Below, piece after piece: positions 26,400-40,900 of a stretch of 64,000 bases of DNA. The stretch spans positions 9,785,501 to 9,849,500 of the forward strand of contig CM028906.1 of the NCBI GenBank assembly GCA_016801845.1, given 5' to 3'. Origin of the DNA: Polydactylus sextarius (Eukaryota > Chordata > Actinopteri > Polynemidae). The stretch's first letter is position 1. Every line of letters begins with the position of its first letter. The notes under the pieces were generated by a model. It ran no database searches, was not told the origin of the DNA, and saw nothing but the letters and a program-made list of their open reading frames with translations. Both the position numbers and the translations under genes were made by a program.

Positions 26400-26990
26400 C
26401 GACCTTACCTACCACAGATGACCAGGCTCTGCAAGTGACTGCAGGCAGTGTGAAGAAGACCATCTCACAAAGCAGCAGGGCCACAAAGAGCCAGTAAGGC
26501 TTGTGCTGGACATCAATCTAATGCCCTTGTTTAAAATCCCAATATTCTCCACATGCTTTAAGGCTGTCAGCATCATCTAAATGCCTAAAATATCTGAATG
26601 ACCACTGTCCTATTGCAGTCACACCTATCATCATCATGCTGATCCTACATTAAGTCTAGCCTCCTCATTATAATCGACCACCTCCAGTTTGCTCAGCACT
26701 TCTTCTGCTCAACTAAGAGTATTTTAACATCTGCCCTCCATTCAACCCTGATGGCACAACAGCGGTGGACCTCATCAATGATGATGAAACGAATACTAGT
26801 AAAGTGGTGTAAGACCAATAACCTTGCCCTAAAACAAAGGAAAATAAGGAGTAAAATGCCAACTTCAAAAAATCATGGTCCTGAGAATATACACCTCTTA
26901 CATCACACCTCCTATGGACCCAGAGGCCACAGCAAAGCCTCTTCCCACATGTCCTGCAGATGTTCACTTATTTCCCTAAGTTTTTTAGTT
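26400..26990 (+). mobile_element. Decayed non-LTR retrotransposon (Rex1-like) reverse transcriptase fragment
   Basis: Forward-frame blocks in order: CLKYLNDHCPIAVTPIIIM (compare the CLNDYRPVALTSVVMK block of fish reverse transcriptases), a degraded middle, then LVKWCKTNNLALKQRKI (compare LVSWCSQNNLLLNTSKT). Stops and frameshifts are present. The family name is from memory. Confidence 0.65.
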
Positions 26991-27318
26991 GAAGGCAAAT
27001 GGGAATGTGTCCAGAGCAGTGGAATACACAGTCTCACACGAAACTACCTCAGATCCTATTGTGTAAAGGATCATTTAAACAAAGGCTGGTGCAGTTCGGT
27101 GTAGTTATTGTTTATCTATAATTGTATATGGAAGCAAATTGCATTAATCAATAGCAACATAAGATACAGTTAAAGGTCATAATGGTGAGGTGCCACAGTG
27201 TTTGGCAGAATGATTTGACCTGAAAAGATTAAAGGACTGTCTTTCATATCACTTCTGTAGTCTCCATAGTCTCCATGAATCTCAGTTGGACTAGTAGTTT
27301 TAATGCTAATTAAACAGC

Positions 27319-27320
<2 letters not shown>

Positions 27321-27387
<67 letters not shown>
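27321..27387. repeat. (AC)n microsatellite
   Basis: 67 bp of uninterrupted AC, the longest dinucleotide run in the window. Confidence 0.98.
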
Positions 27388-27388
<1 letters not shown>

Positions 27389-29401
27389 CTGACGTCTCAC
27401 TGAGCTAATGCAGCAATAAAACTCACATTTAGAGTACTGATGAGTTTTAGTGAGTTCATCCAAATCTATCACCACATTATGGTACATCAGTATCCATAAT
27501 GCAGACAGTCCAGAGAGCCAGCCAACACAGTGTGAACGATTTGTGAAAGAGCTTCAGCGTCTACAGTAAGAACAGTGTGATCTGTGGTAACTGACACTTT
27601 TAATTCTCACTGGTTATTTATTCAGCACCTCACACCCATTTAAATATGTTTTAAATGTAGATAATTACACCAGACTGAGCAATCTTACATCTAAAGTTAT
27701 GAACTTTAATCAACATTTTTCAGATGAGGCAGGTTTTATCATGTATGTTTCTTATTGCCATGAAACAAAAGCACCATGTGTTCACGGTAAGAAAACATGT
27801 TCAGCAGCAAAGACTATTGAAAGACAGACAGTCTGACCAGAGTGCCCCCTGCCCTCACCCATAGTCAGTTGGGATTGGTTATGGTTGGGGTTGTTTTTTC
27901 TTCTGTTTTTCTTCTGTAATATTTACTTTATGGAAGTCAGTAATAATCTCTCTGGTTTTCATACATTTAGGGACAAATTGTTATTCTTGCATCACCACTT
28001 CTGTTGAGTTGATGTTGTTGCTGATGAGGTGCATCACAATTGTGTCAACAGCATTAATTGGTTGTTGCAGTAGGTTGGTTCACAATGACGGTTCAGCAAG
28101 GTGAACTGCAGGTGACTGAACACAGCCATGGGACTCAACATCATCAGGCCAGTTCTTCATCTAATCCATTTTCACACAGCCTATGCAAATATTTGAACAG
28201 AATTATAAGCCCAGTTGTATATGATGCTGGCTTCTCCGGGCTGAGAGTGACTGTGACCTTAGAGAAAGTCTCATGCAGTTAATGCCAAATTATTAAGATG
28301 CTACACTGAGTATGCATGTGCTGAGAAATCATAATGTCAAGAGGTGCAAAAATGTCATTATTTTCTTACCTTTGTAGAGAGAAGACCATCTATTCTGTTA
28401 TTATATTTTACCAAACTGGCTGTCACTCATGTAAATTATATAAGCGTTATCTCCTCTCAGATATATTTACAAACTCACTTGAGTAGTGTGCTGTGCTGTA
28501 TAGTTTATTTTCCATAAGTGTTGCCTCAGGTTGAGTTTCTTTTTCAGGTTTTTTTTTCAATGGTTAAACCTGTTTTGCATGCAAATTACATGAAATTATT
28601 TATTTATGCACAAATCCCACTGACAGATTAGGGTGCACACACACACAGACACACACACACACGCCAACATGCTATGCACCTATTTCTCAATCCTGACTAT
28701 TGTGCTGGTTGGCTTTGTCACTCAGACCTGACAACCCTGACTGACTGACATGTTTTCCCCTCATGACTCATTTAACAGTATCTGCTTGCTGTACTTGCTG
28801 ACACCACAGCTGGAATCAAGAATCAAGAAAAAATTCATACTATGTCCTTTTCTAACCACTTGACCTCTAGACATTTTGCATTGAAGGAAGAAAATTCAAA
28901 AGGACAGATGAGCAAAAAAAATGCTGCTACAAGGAATCATGGAACGACTTTATCTCCTTTCCTTTTGTAAAAAGGACTCTATGCATCCATGCCAAAGGAG
29001 ATGAAAAAAAAAAAAAAAAGGAAGCACTTAAGTTCCTTTCCTTAAAAGTTTAGCTCTCATCATGGCTGGCACTGAGATATTTCCAATTAATTTCACCAAC
29101 TTGTATGATGTATTGGGGTTTGTCAGATTAATTTATATACCACATCCTAACAGTAGATTGCCTCCGAATATCAGTTTGTTGTCTTGAGATGTTGCTACAG
29201 TTTGGTACAGTTCAGTGTGTGTTACTAATATTAATTGGTTGATTTTAATACTTTATATCCAGGCCATGTCTTATGTCTGATCAGTAAATTTCAGTTATCA
29301 CATTGTTAACTGTGTGTATTATCTCAAGCAGAATGAAGCAATGTCAATGTGCCCTGCACTCCTGTGACTAGAAATACTCACAATCTTTAATACATCTAGA
29401 G

Positions 29402-29550
29402 ATCCACATTGGCTATATACCGAGGGAACGCAACACCAGGTTCAATTCCTGGTTCCCTGGTTCACATAGTGTCCATGTTGAAGTGTCGGAGTTTGTATAG
29501 AAGCACCATATGAATGTTTGTGCGAATGTGAAGATTCACCATTCAACAAT
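29402..29550 (+). repeat. tRNA-derived SINE remnant
   Basis: Contains a tRNA B-box (GGTTCAATTCC, 29,439-29,449) followed by the body of a common fish SINE (GTCCATGTTGAAGTGTC ... GAATGTTTGTGCGAATGTGA). The A-box side is degraded. Confidence 0.6.
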
Positions 29551-29998
29551 AGAGGCAGATAGATATTAGGATCAGTTGATTGTTGGTTTGGGGATTTGTT
29601 ATAACAAAAAGAATATCAAGTTGTACAACTAATATGTATAAAAATAGAAAATAACACTCTTCAGAATAATGAGCAAAATAAAAAATAGTGATGCAAGGCA
29701 TGATAACCTGATAGGAAAACGAAACACACAAACACAGTGATATTAAAAATGTATGTTTTCATTGTAAAGCATGAGTCAACACACATAAAACATCAATAAC
29801 ACTGATCCTGGTACAGCAGTAACACTGTGATGTGGGAGAATCCCTCTGTTGGCTGAATACTGCAGGATTTCAATAACAAGGTCACTACAACTCTGCAGAG
29901 CTGTGAGGCTGCGTAGACTCGATCTGAGGAATCATTAATTATAAAGTACAGCTAGAAACACCTCATTTTAAAAGAAGACCCATGCATGCCTGTATGTA

Positions 29999-30032
<34 letters not shown>

Positions 30033-30050
30033 GGAGAGAGAGAGAGAGGA
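29999..30050. repeat. Compound (TG)n(AG)n microsatellite
   Basis: TG for about 16 bp, then AG for about 36 bp with one GGG interruption. Confidence 0.95.
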
Positions 30051-30693
30051 GGTAAGAGACAAGGGATGGATATCTGCACTGATCTCCTGTTTTGATTTAA
30101 TTTTCCTTGTCATCAGACAAATCTCATTGTATTAAACGCTTCACAGACTTTATCTCAAATTAAATTTCTGACTTGTAAACACATTTCCTGTTTATAAAAC
30201 TGTAGATCGAGGATTTATTTTCTCTGGAAAATGCAAAACATCTAAAACATGCCATATCTATAATGAAAATCTGCACTGTTTTGCAGTAACTATGACATAT
30301 ATTTTAATAGTGAATACTGCCCCATAGAACTACACATGGGCTGTCAGCAGCAGATGATCCAGCTCAGTACATCCACTGTGATGGTCACTCACGTTCTTCT
30401 GTGATAATAAGATGTCAGTTTGTTATCTACAGACAGCTGTTTGCTGCTGTTTGCTCTTTGTTAAGGACAGACTGCATAAAGCAGACCCCACACTCTTTTC
30501 AGTCAGACACTACAGGCTTCACGTCTCAGGGGGATCACAGAGCTCAGATTAAGATGTCTCTTTTCAGTTTGTCCCTCTCATAGATATAATCTCTTGGCCT
30601 GCTGCAAGAGAACCAGAGTCCACTAATCATTGTGAGTCACAACAGCCTTGGAAACTGTGGCACAGATGACAAAACTATTGTCACTCTGTGTGA

Positions 30694-30699
30694 TTTATT
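30694..30699 (-). terminator. fah: Candidate fah poly(A) signal
   Basis: TTTATT on the + strand gives AATAAA on the minus strand, 270 nt after the fah stop codon. This would give a 3' UTR of roughly 290 nt. The motif is common in AT-rich DNA, so this is only a candidate. Confidence 0.35.
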
Positions 30700-30968
30700 T
30701 TCTACAAATCCAATTCAATGGACATGTTCATTGGGAAAAGGTACAGATACAAACATAAGTCTCAGGAATTCAAGAATCAGTACTGGGTCAGTCATATCAA
30801 AACAGGAAATTAACTGATAAAACCTTTTTTTATCCCACCATTTTCATTCATGGATAGTCAATGTCAAGTCAGCGGGAGGTCTTTCAGGTTTGAAGATTTG
30901 TATCTTCCAGTGGCTATTTATGCTGCACAATTGTATTCCCCCCATGAGTATGTTTGTATGTGTGTGTT

Positions 30969-31045
30969 TCAGTGCTGTAAAGCTGGGAGGATGGTTCCCA
31001 TGCAGGGTCCAAAGCCCACCCTGTATCCATCTCCTTGACAGTAAC
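30969..31045 (-). CDS. fah: fah exon 14, residues 394-418 and stop
   Basis: Reads YCQGDGYRVGFGPCMGTILP then ALQH and TGA (complement of 30,969-30,971). It is one codon shorter than the human exon, and the tail ALQH replaces ALLPS. Acceptor TCCAG. Confidence 0.95.
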
Positions 31046-33718
31046 CTGGACAGAGGAAGAGATGGGACATTATTATGATCATAAACATACAATCATGGAC
31101 ATTACTGTCTGAGTCACTGTGCAAGTGTTTGATTGACATTTAAATGCAGACCATATTTTGACAGTAGGGGCTTAAACTACCACACTATTAAGCAAAAGTA
31201 GGGATTATTGTTTTCTAGTGTTATTTCTAGAGTCCACAGCAGATAATGCTAACCTTTGACTATTAAAAGTGCATTCTTGCACATCATTTTGTATTAGAAG
31301 ACAAGTGGAATAAGTGGCTCTTATTGTGAAAGGACCATTGGTGTTGTATACTTTACGACTTTTGTGAATATAGTAGTCACCAATAAAGTTGTTGTTGAAT
31401 TAATTTTTGGTATATAATATGAGTAGCAGAGAATAGTTAGCAACTATACCACCCTTTAAAAGGTTGAAATATGTCAGAGAAACAACACTGAAAATACCAG
31501 TGGATGATTTGGATAAGAATACTGGCATGAACACTTTACTTATGAAACTTGATGACTTATTTCTCAAAGATGAAAAAGACTCAATGTATGTGAGAGATGA
31601 GAAGAGATAAAGAAGCCGAATGGGGAATAACATAAGCAAAGCTTCCCAAGGAGAGTCAAACTCTTTCTCTGATGTAATATAGTTTGAAAACCAGTTTTTT
31701 TAAAAAGTATTGCTGAGCTGCTGTGGAGAAGAGAGGTCTCAATCTGACCTGTAATAGAAACTTCGTCTCCGTCCTTCAGGAAGGTTCTAGTTTCTCCTCC
31801 TCCTAGATCAATGCTCTTAGATGCCCTCCATGACAGCTCTAGCATGGAGCCAAAACTCTCTGGGTCCTGTTGGGACACAGCACACAAACTATGAGTGAAT
31901 GTACTCTCTATAAAATACAAGACAGAGAGGTTGAAATTTCAAATTTCTTAATAAAGCATTGTACATGCAGGCACTCACAGGTCCACTGATGGTCCCAGAA
32001 GCCAGCAGGTCTCCTGGTCTGACATTGCAGCCATTGACTGTGTGATGGGCAAGCTGCTGCTTCATGGTCCAGTACATGTACTGCACACCAGAGAGATAGT
32101 TGAAGGTACACATGATAGATTAGGAGTCAGTAAAAGGTGAAAAGAGAAATATCAAAACTGCCTTCGAACCCATGAGAGCTGTAAGTATTCCAATCAATAA
32201 ATTTTCTTATCTCACCACCACAAATGACTTTAGTTTTGGCCACTAAATCCTAAAAAATATTAAAGTATGCAAGTTTGTCCAAATTAAAAAAAACATTTTC
32301 AAACGCCAAAATGTGATTAAAGGATCCCACATTTAAAGAAAGTGTGGGTAGAGGTAGTTAATCGTTTAATACTTTTTCTTTTACCATGAAACATTAAGAG
32401 AACAAAGGGGAAAATTAACAAACTTGTGAAATGGAAGGTTAACCAAGCAATCAAAGTACTGAGCTTTACAAGTAAGAATAAAACAGTAAGATGAGAGAGA
32501 GTCTAACAGCAGAGCAATCCAACAGTAACACAGTGAAAAGAAACAAAACAAGAGCCAGGTCTCTGAACAGACACAGAGGTGGCATCTGTTTGCATAAAGC
32601 TAACTGCCTGTTTAGGCGGGTGAATGCTAAGTGAATTAATATTTTATTTTATTTTAGAGTTTTATTCAGTAGAAGCAAACACAACACCAAGCTCCACAAA
32701 TGACATGATTGGATTTATTTTTGTTACAATGTGTAGCAAACACATTTATTCATCATCAACAGAGTTATGCTGCACACTTACATCTGTGAGAATTTAAAGA
32801 TAAGCTACAAACCAGCAGCAGCCATCAGACTGTTCCTGGACTGTGTGAGGATCATGCAGATCATAGTGTTAGTGATCATAGTGTCATGATTGTATGTTGG
32901 ATCTGCTGCTGTGGCTTGAGTTGTCACCTCCTGAGGATAAACCCCTCTATGTTGCAAGTCATTCAGTCAGTGTAAAACCAATTGCATCTGCTGTTGGTTG
33001 AGGTGTTTGAAGTCACTGCAGTCACATTAACTTAATTCTGATTTATTTAGTACTGATTAATCATGAACATAATGGTTAGTTATGGCCCAACTGTTTTCAT
33101 TTAGTACCACTAGCAACTCGTCCTCTGTGTGCAGAACTTCAACAAGACTGTGCTACCTTATCTCTTTTTAATTGAGATGTGATGTATTGTTGGTCATCTT
33201 TTATATTTATCCTAGTACAAATGATGGCACTTTTATAATAACCTGCTTCCTCTTACAGACTGTTACTATGTATGTCCTGAGTGTTACAGCCTTAAAAGAG
33301 GTTCATTTTTTTTTTTTTTTTGGTCAAAAATAGATAAAAATATTGCAGCCACTTTCAGAAACCTAAAACTTACAGAAGCCTGTTACCACAAAGTCCAAGT
33401 CAGTAAATTTCACAAAACCAAACATTAAGTGACAGAGCTGTTTAACACATTTTATGTACATGATGTAGTACATAATAGATATGATTGAGATCATAAGAAT
33501 CTTACCTTAAAGTTTGACTTGCAGATGGTTGCTGACTCCGCCATTTCCTGTCCTTAAACAACAAAAGGTATTTATGGTGAGACCATAGATAAGTTCATAA
33601 CATATCACATCTAGCAGTGAGTTGCAGTGAAAGCTGAATTAAAGTTTTGCACATTATACCATTTACTCTGTTTTCCATTAGAATAATTTTTATTTATTTA
33701 ATTACTTGATTCCACTGC

Positions 33719-33786
<68 letters not shown>

Positions 33787-34888
33787 AATAACTGGTCACT
33801 ACAACTAGTATCTATGACTGTAGAGATACATAAAAATGTCACAAAGTTATGATACCTGTAAAGCACAATTCATTTTCATTCACCCAATGAACTGAGCTAA
33901 CAGTACATAAAATGTTTAAAATAATTAAAATCCACAACAGTATAAAGTATCCTGGTTGGGACTCCGCTGTCACTGAACAAATAGATCTTCTGTCAAATCT
34001 GGTAACCACTTCTCATTTGCTCTAACCACTTGCAGAATATCTCAAGGCTCTTTTCTAGGATTTCTCAGATTTCTAGAATTTTGTTTACTGGTCCCTTTGG
34101 TTCCATCTACCAAAAATATAATATATCACTTACACTATTATGCAGACAACACTCAGTTTTATCTCCCACTAAAACTTTAACAACTTCATTAGATGTCTCC
34201 TTGACTGCCTCCAGGATGTGAAATTGTAAAAGTCAAATATCTGTCTTTAATTAAACAACAGTAAGTCTGAAGTTTTCTTATTTGGGTCATCTTTCTCCAG
34301 TGGGGAGACTGGAACTCATTTAAGGCTTTTCCACCCACCTCCACGCCCAATCCAAAACTCTCAGTTTCATCTTCGACCTAGCTATAACTTAATAATTTTC
34401 CAGAAAAATAATATGGCAAAACTTAAAACATTCCTGTTTTTAATGACTTGAGGATCATCTTAAGTACCTTCATTTCCACTCAGCTGGATCACTACAATGC
34501 TGTCTTTGTGAGAATGAATCATTCTTGTCTTTGCAGATGGTGTGATGCCACTGCTAGATGCTAATAAATGTTTAACTCAAGATTTTGATTTGAATTTCCC
34601 ATAGTGTTGCTACTGAAAAAGACCTTCCACCTGTGGTTCAGACCTTGAACATTATAACATTATGAAACATTAGTTATTTCATAATGTTCTCTAAAGAAGG
34701 ACTTAGGACTACAGATTTTGTATGTGGGAGAGGTAAATGCTCAAGGGTCTTGGTAGAAAGTATAGGTGGTAAAATATTAGTCTAAATGGATTAAAGAGAG
34801 AGAGAGAGGGGGAGAGGGAGTCATAAGCATAATTTAACAGCTACTCATTACCATGGATCACCCCAGGGTTTTTACTCCTAAATAGTGG

Positions 34889-34925
<37 letters not shown>

Positions 34926-37900
34926 AGTGAGAGAGAGAGAGAGAGAGTATGTGATTAACCTTATAAGTACACAGTGAAACCACTGCAGTTGATCTGATAA
35001 TAATCACTATGTGCAGAATACCTTTTACTGACACAAACAGGTTAATGTTGAAAGTGTAGGCATCGAGGTGTTGAAGGTAGGGGAGGGGCTCTGGATCCTG
35101 CAGAGAGAAGAGAAACCGAAACAAAAATGAAAAAAAAAAAAAATGTAACAACAGTGTTCATGACACACACCAAAAAAGGAAAATGGAGAGAGTCTACAAT
35201 TTCATCCAAAATACTGGCAAAACTGTAATGTTTGTCCTGAGGGTGGAGCTGGAGGAAATGCCATGTTGTTCTCTAAATAGAACGAGTGTACGTACAGATA
35301 TACTCATGTATACAGCTAAGGCTCTGCATGTCCGCCTCACTCTTAAATGTCAGACTTCCCTCAGCCTGACTGTCATTTTTTCTTTACATTCGTCTGTGCT
35401 GGTCTCAATTTGTTCTCATTTTCCTCCATCAGTGTTTTGCCAAACTAGCTGCTGGTCTCAGGGCAGTATTTTCAGATACTGTGCTGTTTAGTGTTATGTT
35501 TACACAATATCTATGTCAACTGCTGAATCTGTCTCTCATAATGTAAATATGAAAAAACAATTTGATAACAGAACTTCTCATAGAAGAAGTTAAGTTTTAC
35601 TTTTTGCCCCATGTTTTATTTGTATTTTTAATGGTTATGCTAATTTTATACCCATAATCTCACAGGAAACCAGAAAACCACCATGAAGATAAGGTGCATA
35701 CACTTGTGTACAAAGTGGTTCTACATCATGGACTGTTGACTCAATATAGATATAGTTATAGATTCCATAACTATATAAGCATTTTTTTTTCATTTCAAAG
35801 CTATCTTTCTCTGACCATGTTGCATTTGTCTCAATATGTCCGTATGTCATGTTATTCTCAACAGCATAAGAAATAATTTAATAAATTCATAAAATAATAA
35901 TGACTTCTTTGTGCCCTTGCACAGAAAGTAAACAACCATGAGTTGTTTACTTTCTCAAAGTTATTTTGGGTGAAGGCATCTGTCAAATAACTACATGTAA
36001 ATGTATCTTGGTGCCTTGGAATGGAGTATGATTCTTTTAAGTACTAACCTGGATGGCATTGGCCTCCGCAAAGGGTAACAGAGCCTCCATGGGGACGACC
36101 CAGGGTGAGATTGTTGTCCCAAAGTTCTTCCCCAAGAAAGGACCCAGAGGGACATACTCCCAGGCCTGGATGTCTCTGGCTAAGAATAAACAGAAATATT
36201 AAGGCATAAGAAGGTAGGTTATGGTTTTGTTAGGGATATTTATTACTGTCAGAACAGACCGAGGAGTCCAGAGTGGTTGGTAAGAATCTAAATTATTTGG
36301 AGGACTGTGGTGACTTGAACCTTTCTGCTTAACAAGATAAACATGATAATTGGTTAACATTTTTTTCATCACTGCAGATTTTGGCGATGAAAGGTTATTG
36401 TGGATTATTTCTATCTTCTATGACTTTTCTGATTAATTGTTGTAACTTTGCAATACATCCTGTGTCATTTGTGTTCGCATTGTTGCATAAATCTATTTCA
36501 TTCGAATCAAAATGACATTGGCACTATTATGCAGACAAGAATTGCAGTCACCTATCACACTGGGTATAAATTAGTAAATGTGAAAAAGAACTTTATTCAT
36601 TTTTACTCTGGCGAGAAGATACTTAAACACTCGTGAATAAGACGGAAAATGATTAAGTGAGAGGTGGTTTGGTGCAGACTTGTAGCTCTTGGCTGGAGCT
36701 GGTTTTGGCTGTGTGCACTGTGTAAGTGAATCTGAGTCCAAGTGGGCAAACAAGTTCACATTACACCACCTGAGTTGTGTTGGATGCCAAGACCACCCCA
36801 CACTGTACCTGTTTACAAGTATAGTTTTAATTAAAACTAAAAGATATGATGATATTTATGGGAGTTGGACTGTGAATGGCAATCATCTGAGGTACTGTTC
36901 TTGTTCAAAGTATTATAGTTGTGTGGAGAAATGCTGCCCTGCACACTCTTTCGCTCTACTCCCCTCCCTGTTGCAGCTGTAGAAAAAAAGACTGATAATT
37001 TCTCAAAACAAAGACAACAGTTCGTCAGTCAGAGTCATTTCTACCCAATGAGCCATGCGAGCACCATCTGTGCTGCCACAAACCGCCTGGCATTCTAAAC
37101 CCACTCCCACTCCATATGTAAGTGTTCTTCTTGCTCATAGTAATAATCAACACAATAACGATTCAACCACAAATCAGTTATTTACTTAAAACTTCCCATA
37201 CTGTTCTCAGAGACGCATCCATACGGTTTCTACTCTTCCTAATAAATTCATTTAAACCCTTACACCTGTTTGATATTTCAAATGGAAATTCCCATTTCAA
37301 ATACATGGTAAAGATGAAAACATTTCAAATAGTATTCTATGTTGTGAAAGCTTATCATTGTTGAATTGAAGATAAAGGGAAATGGCCTGAAGAAAAGTCA
37401 GGCACACAAAAGGACTACCAGGTATGTTCTGAAAAAATTACTCATCTATTACTTGACTCCATCTGTTGGTGTTGGGAAGGGTAGCACGGCTGGCTTTCAG
37501 GAAGAAGTACTGCCATTGGATTTTAAGTGTGAATTTTTGCAGATCGTGAAATACTCCAGCAGCTGTTCACATAGGAGTAATATGATGGGAGTACTTTTTC
37601 CAGAAAGACAAGCCTGGTGTCATTTCATGGCTTTTCGAATCTTTGCCATGATGCGTTGGTTGTGAAAAGTTTTCTGTACATTGGGTCTGAACACACCTTT
37701 CAACATGGTGGAAGATACATCATGACCATTTAACTGAATAAATATAATAGTGCTACATTGTAGGAATAGAGAGTGAAGTGTTTTCAGCTACATTTAGTCA
37801 AAATCCATGACATGATACTAGTGATAATAAATCTTTATTTAGAAGGTGTCCTGAATTCTATGTTTCTTTTGAGTGACCAGTATTTGGTTTAATCATGAAT

Positions 37901-40900
37901 GAAATGTTATTAAATGTAATGTAAATGTAAAAAAATAAATGAATTCCTCTCTATCATACAATTGAATAAAAGTATGATGTAGTATGGAAATTGAAATACA
38001 AAAGCAAAGTATCTGAAAATTGTGTAAATTGTGCCTCTTGTGTATGTAATTCTTGTGTGATGTATTAGCTCATAGGTTAAATGCAATGCTTGGATGCCAG
38101 TGTTTTCCTACAGCCCTGTGCTGTCATAGATCTCTTCCACTGTGAAGCTAATGAAGCAACAGTAAGATAATCTTCAGCTGTAAGAGCTTTAATGCTAGCC
38201 TACTCCCAGTATCTTCTTCTGCACTCACGCACGGTCATTGGCTGAGCTTTTCTCCCTCACCCACTATGAACCTTTAAGAAATTATTTTCTGTCATATCAC
38301 GTGTGTACAGAGCAGAGGGGAAGAGGAAGGGAAAGTGGCCATTTAATTTAGCATGTAGTTGAGTGATAGAAATTTTGGAAAGCAAATATTCCTAGACAGC
38401 CCGTGGGCCTTGGCAGTCAAATCAAAAAGTTAGCTGCATATTGAGCAGAAATGTCACACATTGAAAAATGTCTTGACGCTGTTCTGTAGTGAGGAAAACA
38501 GCAAAAGCAAAGACAACAACACTGGCGCCTCCCATAGAGAAGGATCTGTACCCAAAACTGTGATGGGCCATCCTTCAAAATCTTCCAAATATTCAGTCTA
38601 GACAATTTATTGCACAATGTGCAGAGAGATTTCAGAGGCATTCTCAAAACGTGTTGCAGTGAGACAATGTGAAAAGCAGCAACTGTGCCCTCTAATTATA
38701 AAGACATTATAATAGCTCTTTGAATTTCCCCTCGACTCCTCAAATTCTCTTGAGTCAGTTATTGGGATGAAATGATCATTAGAAAACTGGACTGTGGCTC
38801 AGTGGAATGAAACCACAAGTGAATCCCTGCGAACAGTGGAGAACTATAACAGGATGTTGATGTAGTGTCCACAAGTAAAATTGCACATCACATGATGATC
38901 TAATGGTGTGTTTAGACCAAATGTGAAGTGAATTTTTTGGGTCATTACATACAAAGTCAACACAAGAGATGAGAATGGTCATAAATTCAGGCTAGGTGAC
39001 CCAAGTTGAAAACATGCTGATGTCATTGAGAATCAGAAATGAAGGAAATAGGATGAGATTATCGTAGCTGTATATGGACAGTTGTATGGTACAACTTCTG
39101 TACTTCTGCTAGCTGGTTAACATGTTAAATAGAAGACAAAAAGTGATGGAAGTAGAAGCAAAATTAAAGTTAACATTGGTGTTTCTTTCCCCTGCTTTAA
39201 TAAAAGTGCACTGACAACATTTCTGTTTGTCTGGTGCATAAGGGGCTGTTAATGCTAATGAAGGCTATCTAGGGCTAAAAACAGCATGTAGCATCTTTAA
39301 ACCTAACAGACAAAACCATATCGGAAGCTGTGGAGCTTTTCACTGCTGAATGAGAGCACTGTGATCAGGACAGCTGTTAGACACAGCTTCTCACTTTCTT
39401 AATAAATTATATCACAAAGATCAAAAAACCGCATTTATAGCTACAATCAAGCCACATCAAAGAAACAATTATCCGTTAATAAGTAATAAAATAGAATTCT
39501 TAAGTATTATGTTATATGGAAATCTCCTGCAGGCAAGTTTTTACTGAATTGAACTAACTAAACTAAATGTATCGAAAATCATGATGAGTTCACTTACTGT
39601 TGCACTGAAGTGCATTGCCTTAGAGTAATATCGTCAATGAACTACAGCCTGACAGTGAATCTGAGTGGAATTGATTTGAAACTCCAAAGTGATTTGACAT
39701 TTGATCCCATTTTATCTTCATAAACAAAAGGGGAAAAAGTCAAAGTAGTGGACTTGCTGCATTTCACTCCGTTCTGTCTGCACTGTGCGACCGTGCAAAT
39801 CATAGGAGCTGAAAGTGTAGACTCAGTCCTTAATGAAAATGCCACTGTTGTATTCCCTCTCACACTTCACTTGGTCTCGGGCCATAAAGTTATAATAGCT
39901 GCTGCGCTTTATACACACAGGGCTAATATGGTCTCTGCCAAAAGGCTAATAAAAGAAAATAAAAACTAGTTGCGTTAGAATGCCATTCACTGTACACCTT
40001 TAAATGACCTCCTAAATCACAGCCAGTCAGATATTACAGAGAGCTGCCGAAGTGAACTGAGCGACAGCAGGCGGAGCTGACGTAATGAGCTAGATGGACA
40101 TAAATGAATCATATTTATTCAGTCAACAGGAAATGGAAATGAAAGAATACATTTTTCATCTTATTTCAATAGTAGGCCAAAATGCCTCTTATTCTAAATT
40201 ATTCATGATGCTTTAGATGAGTAATTTATTCCAAGTAATAAAATATTGTACATCAATTCTAAAGTATGCCTCAAAAGATGCTGCAAACATCTTGGATCTA
40301 GATGTTTCTCAGTCAAAAGAATTTTTTATTAGGATTTACTTTGCTTTATATACTTTATACTTTATATTTCATAAGAATTTTGACTTTTTCTTCTCCTTTT
40401 GCTTTCACTTCAATTCAGAGTTTGAATATAATAAAAATGGGCCCTGAGCTGATTTCTGAAGCAATCAACAGTTCCACCCGAGTCATATTTGTTGTATTTA
40501 GATAATTTTAGGAGTATATGAACTTGTTTTGGTCTAGTTTGACCTAGTGTCATTTTGATTATTTGTGTAATACTTTTTAATTCTCCTTCTTTTTTTAAGA
40601 TCAGCAAAACTAACAGTCCTCCAGTTGTTTCAGATTTGGCTGCTCTTTTGCTGTGCTCTGGCTCTGAGCCATCGCTGCTCCCACTACATACAGTAAACCG
40701 TCTCTAGTGTTAAATCAGTCCACATCTGACTTCACACAGTCCCTGCTTTTCGCAGGCAGGCTGTTGATGAATTATGCAGGTGGATGGAGAGTGGGGTTTG
40801 GGGGTCTGAGAAGGGCCCCAAGGCAAAATAAAAAACTATTTCATTCCACTAGAATTTTTCACGCCTGACTAGAAATTAGTCAGATTAGGAAATGTTTAAG

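Larger units (their letters stand above)
27388..30693. other. Tail-to-tail intergenic DNA, right part
   Basis: No gene recognised. Contains the SINE remnant at 29,402, the compound microsatellite at 29,999, a short CA stretch at about 28,636 and an A15 run at about 29,005. Confidence 0.45.

Noticed and set aside
33501..33560. fah exon 11 beginning at the inner AG (GACAG)
   Set aside because: This would break the frame with exon 10; the outer AG gives the expected 47-nt exon.
39748..39969. 73-residue plus-strand frame in fah intron 8 with protein-like composition
   Set aside because: No flanking splice sites or family similarity, and the opposite strand is equally open.
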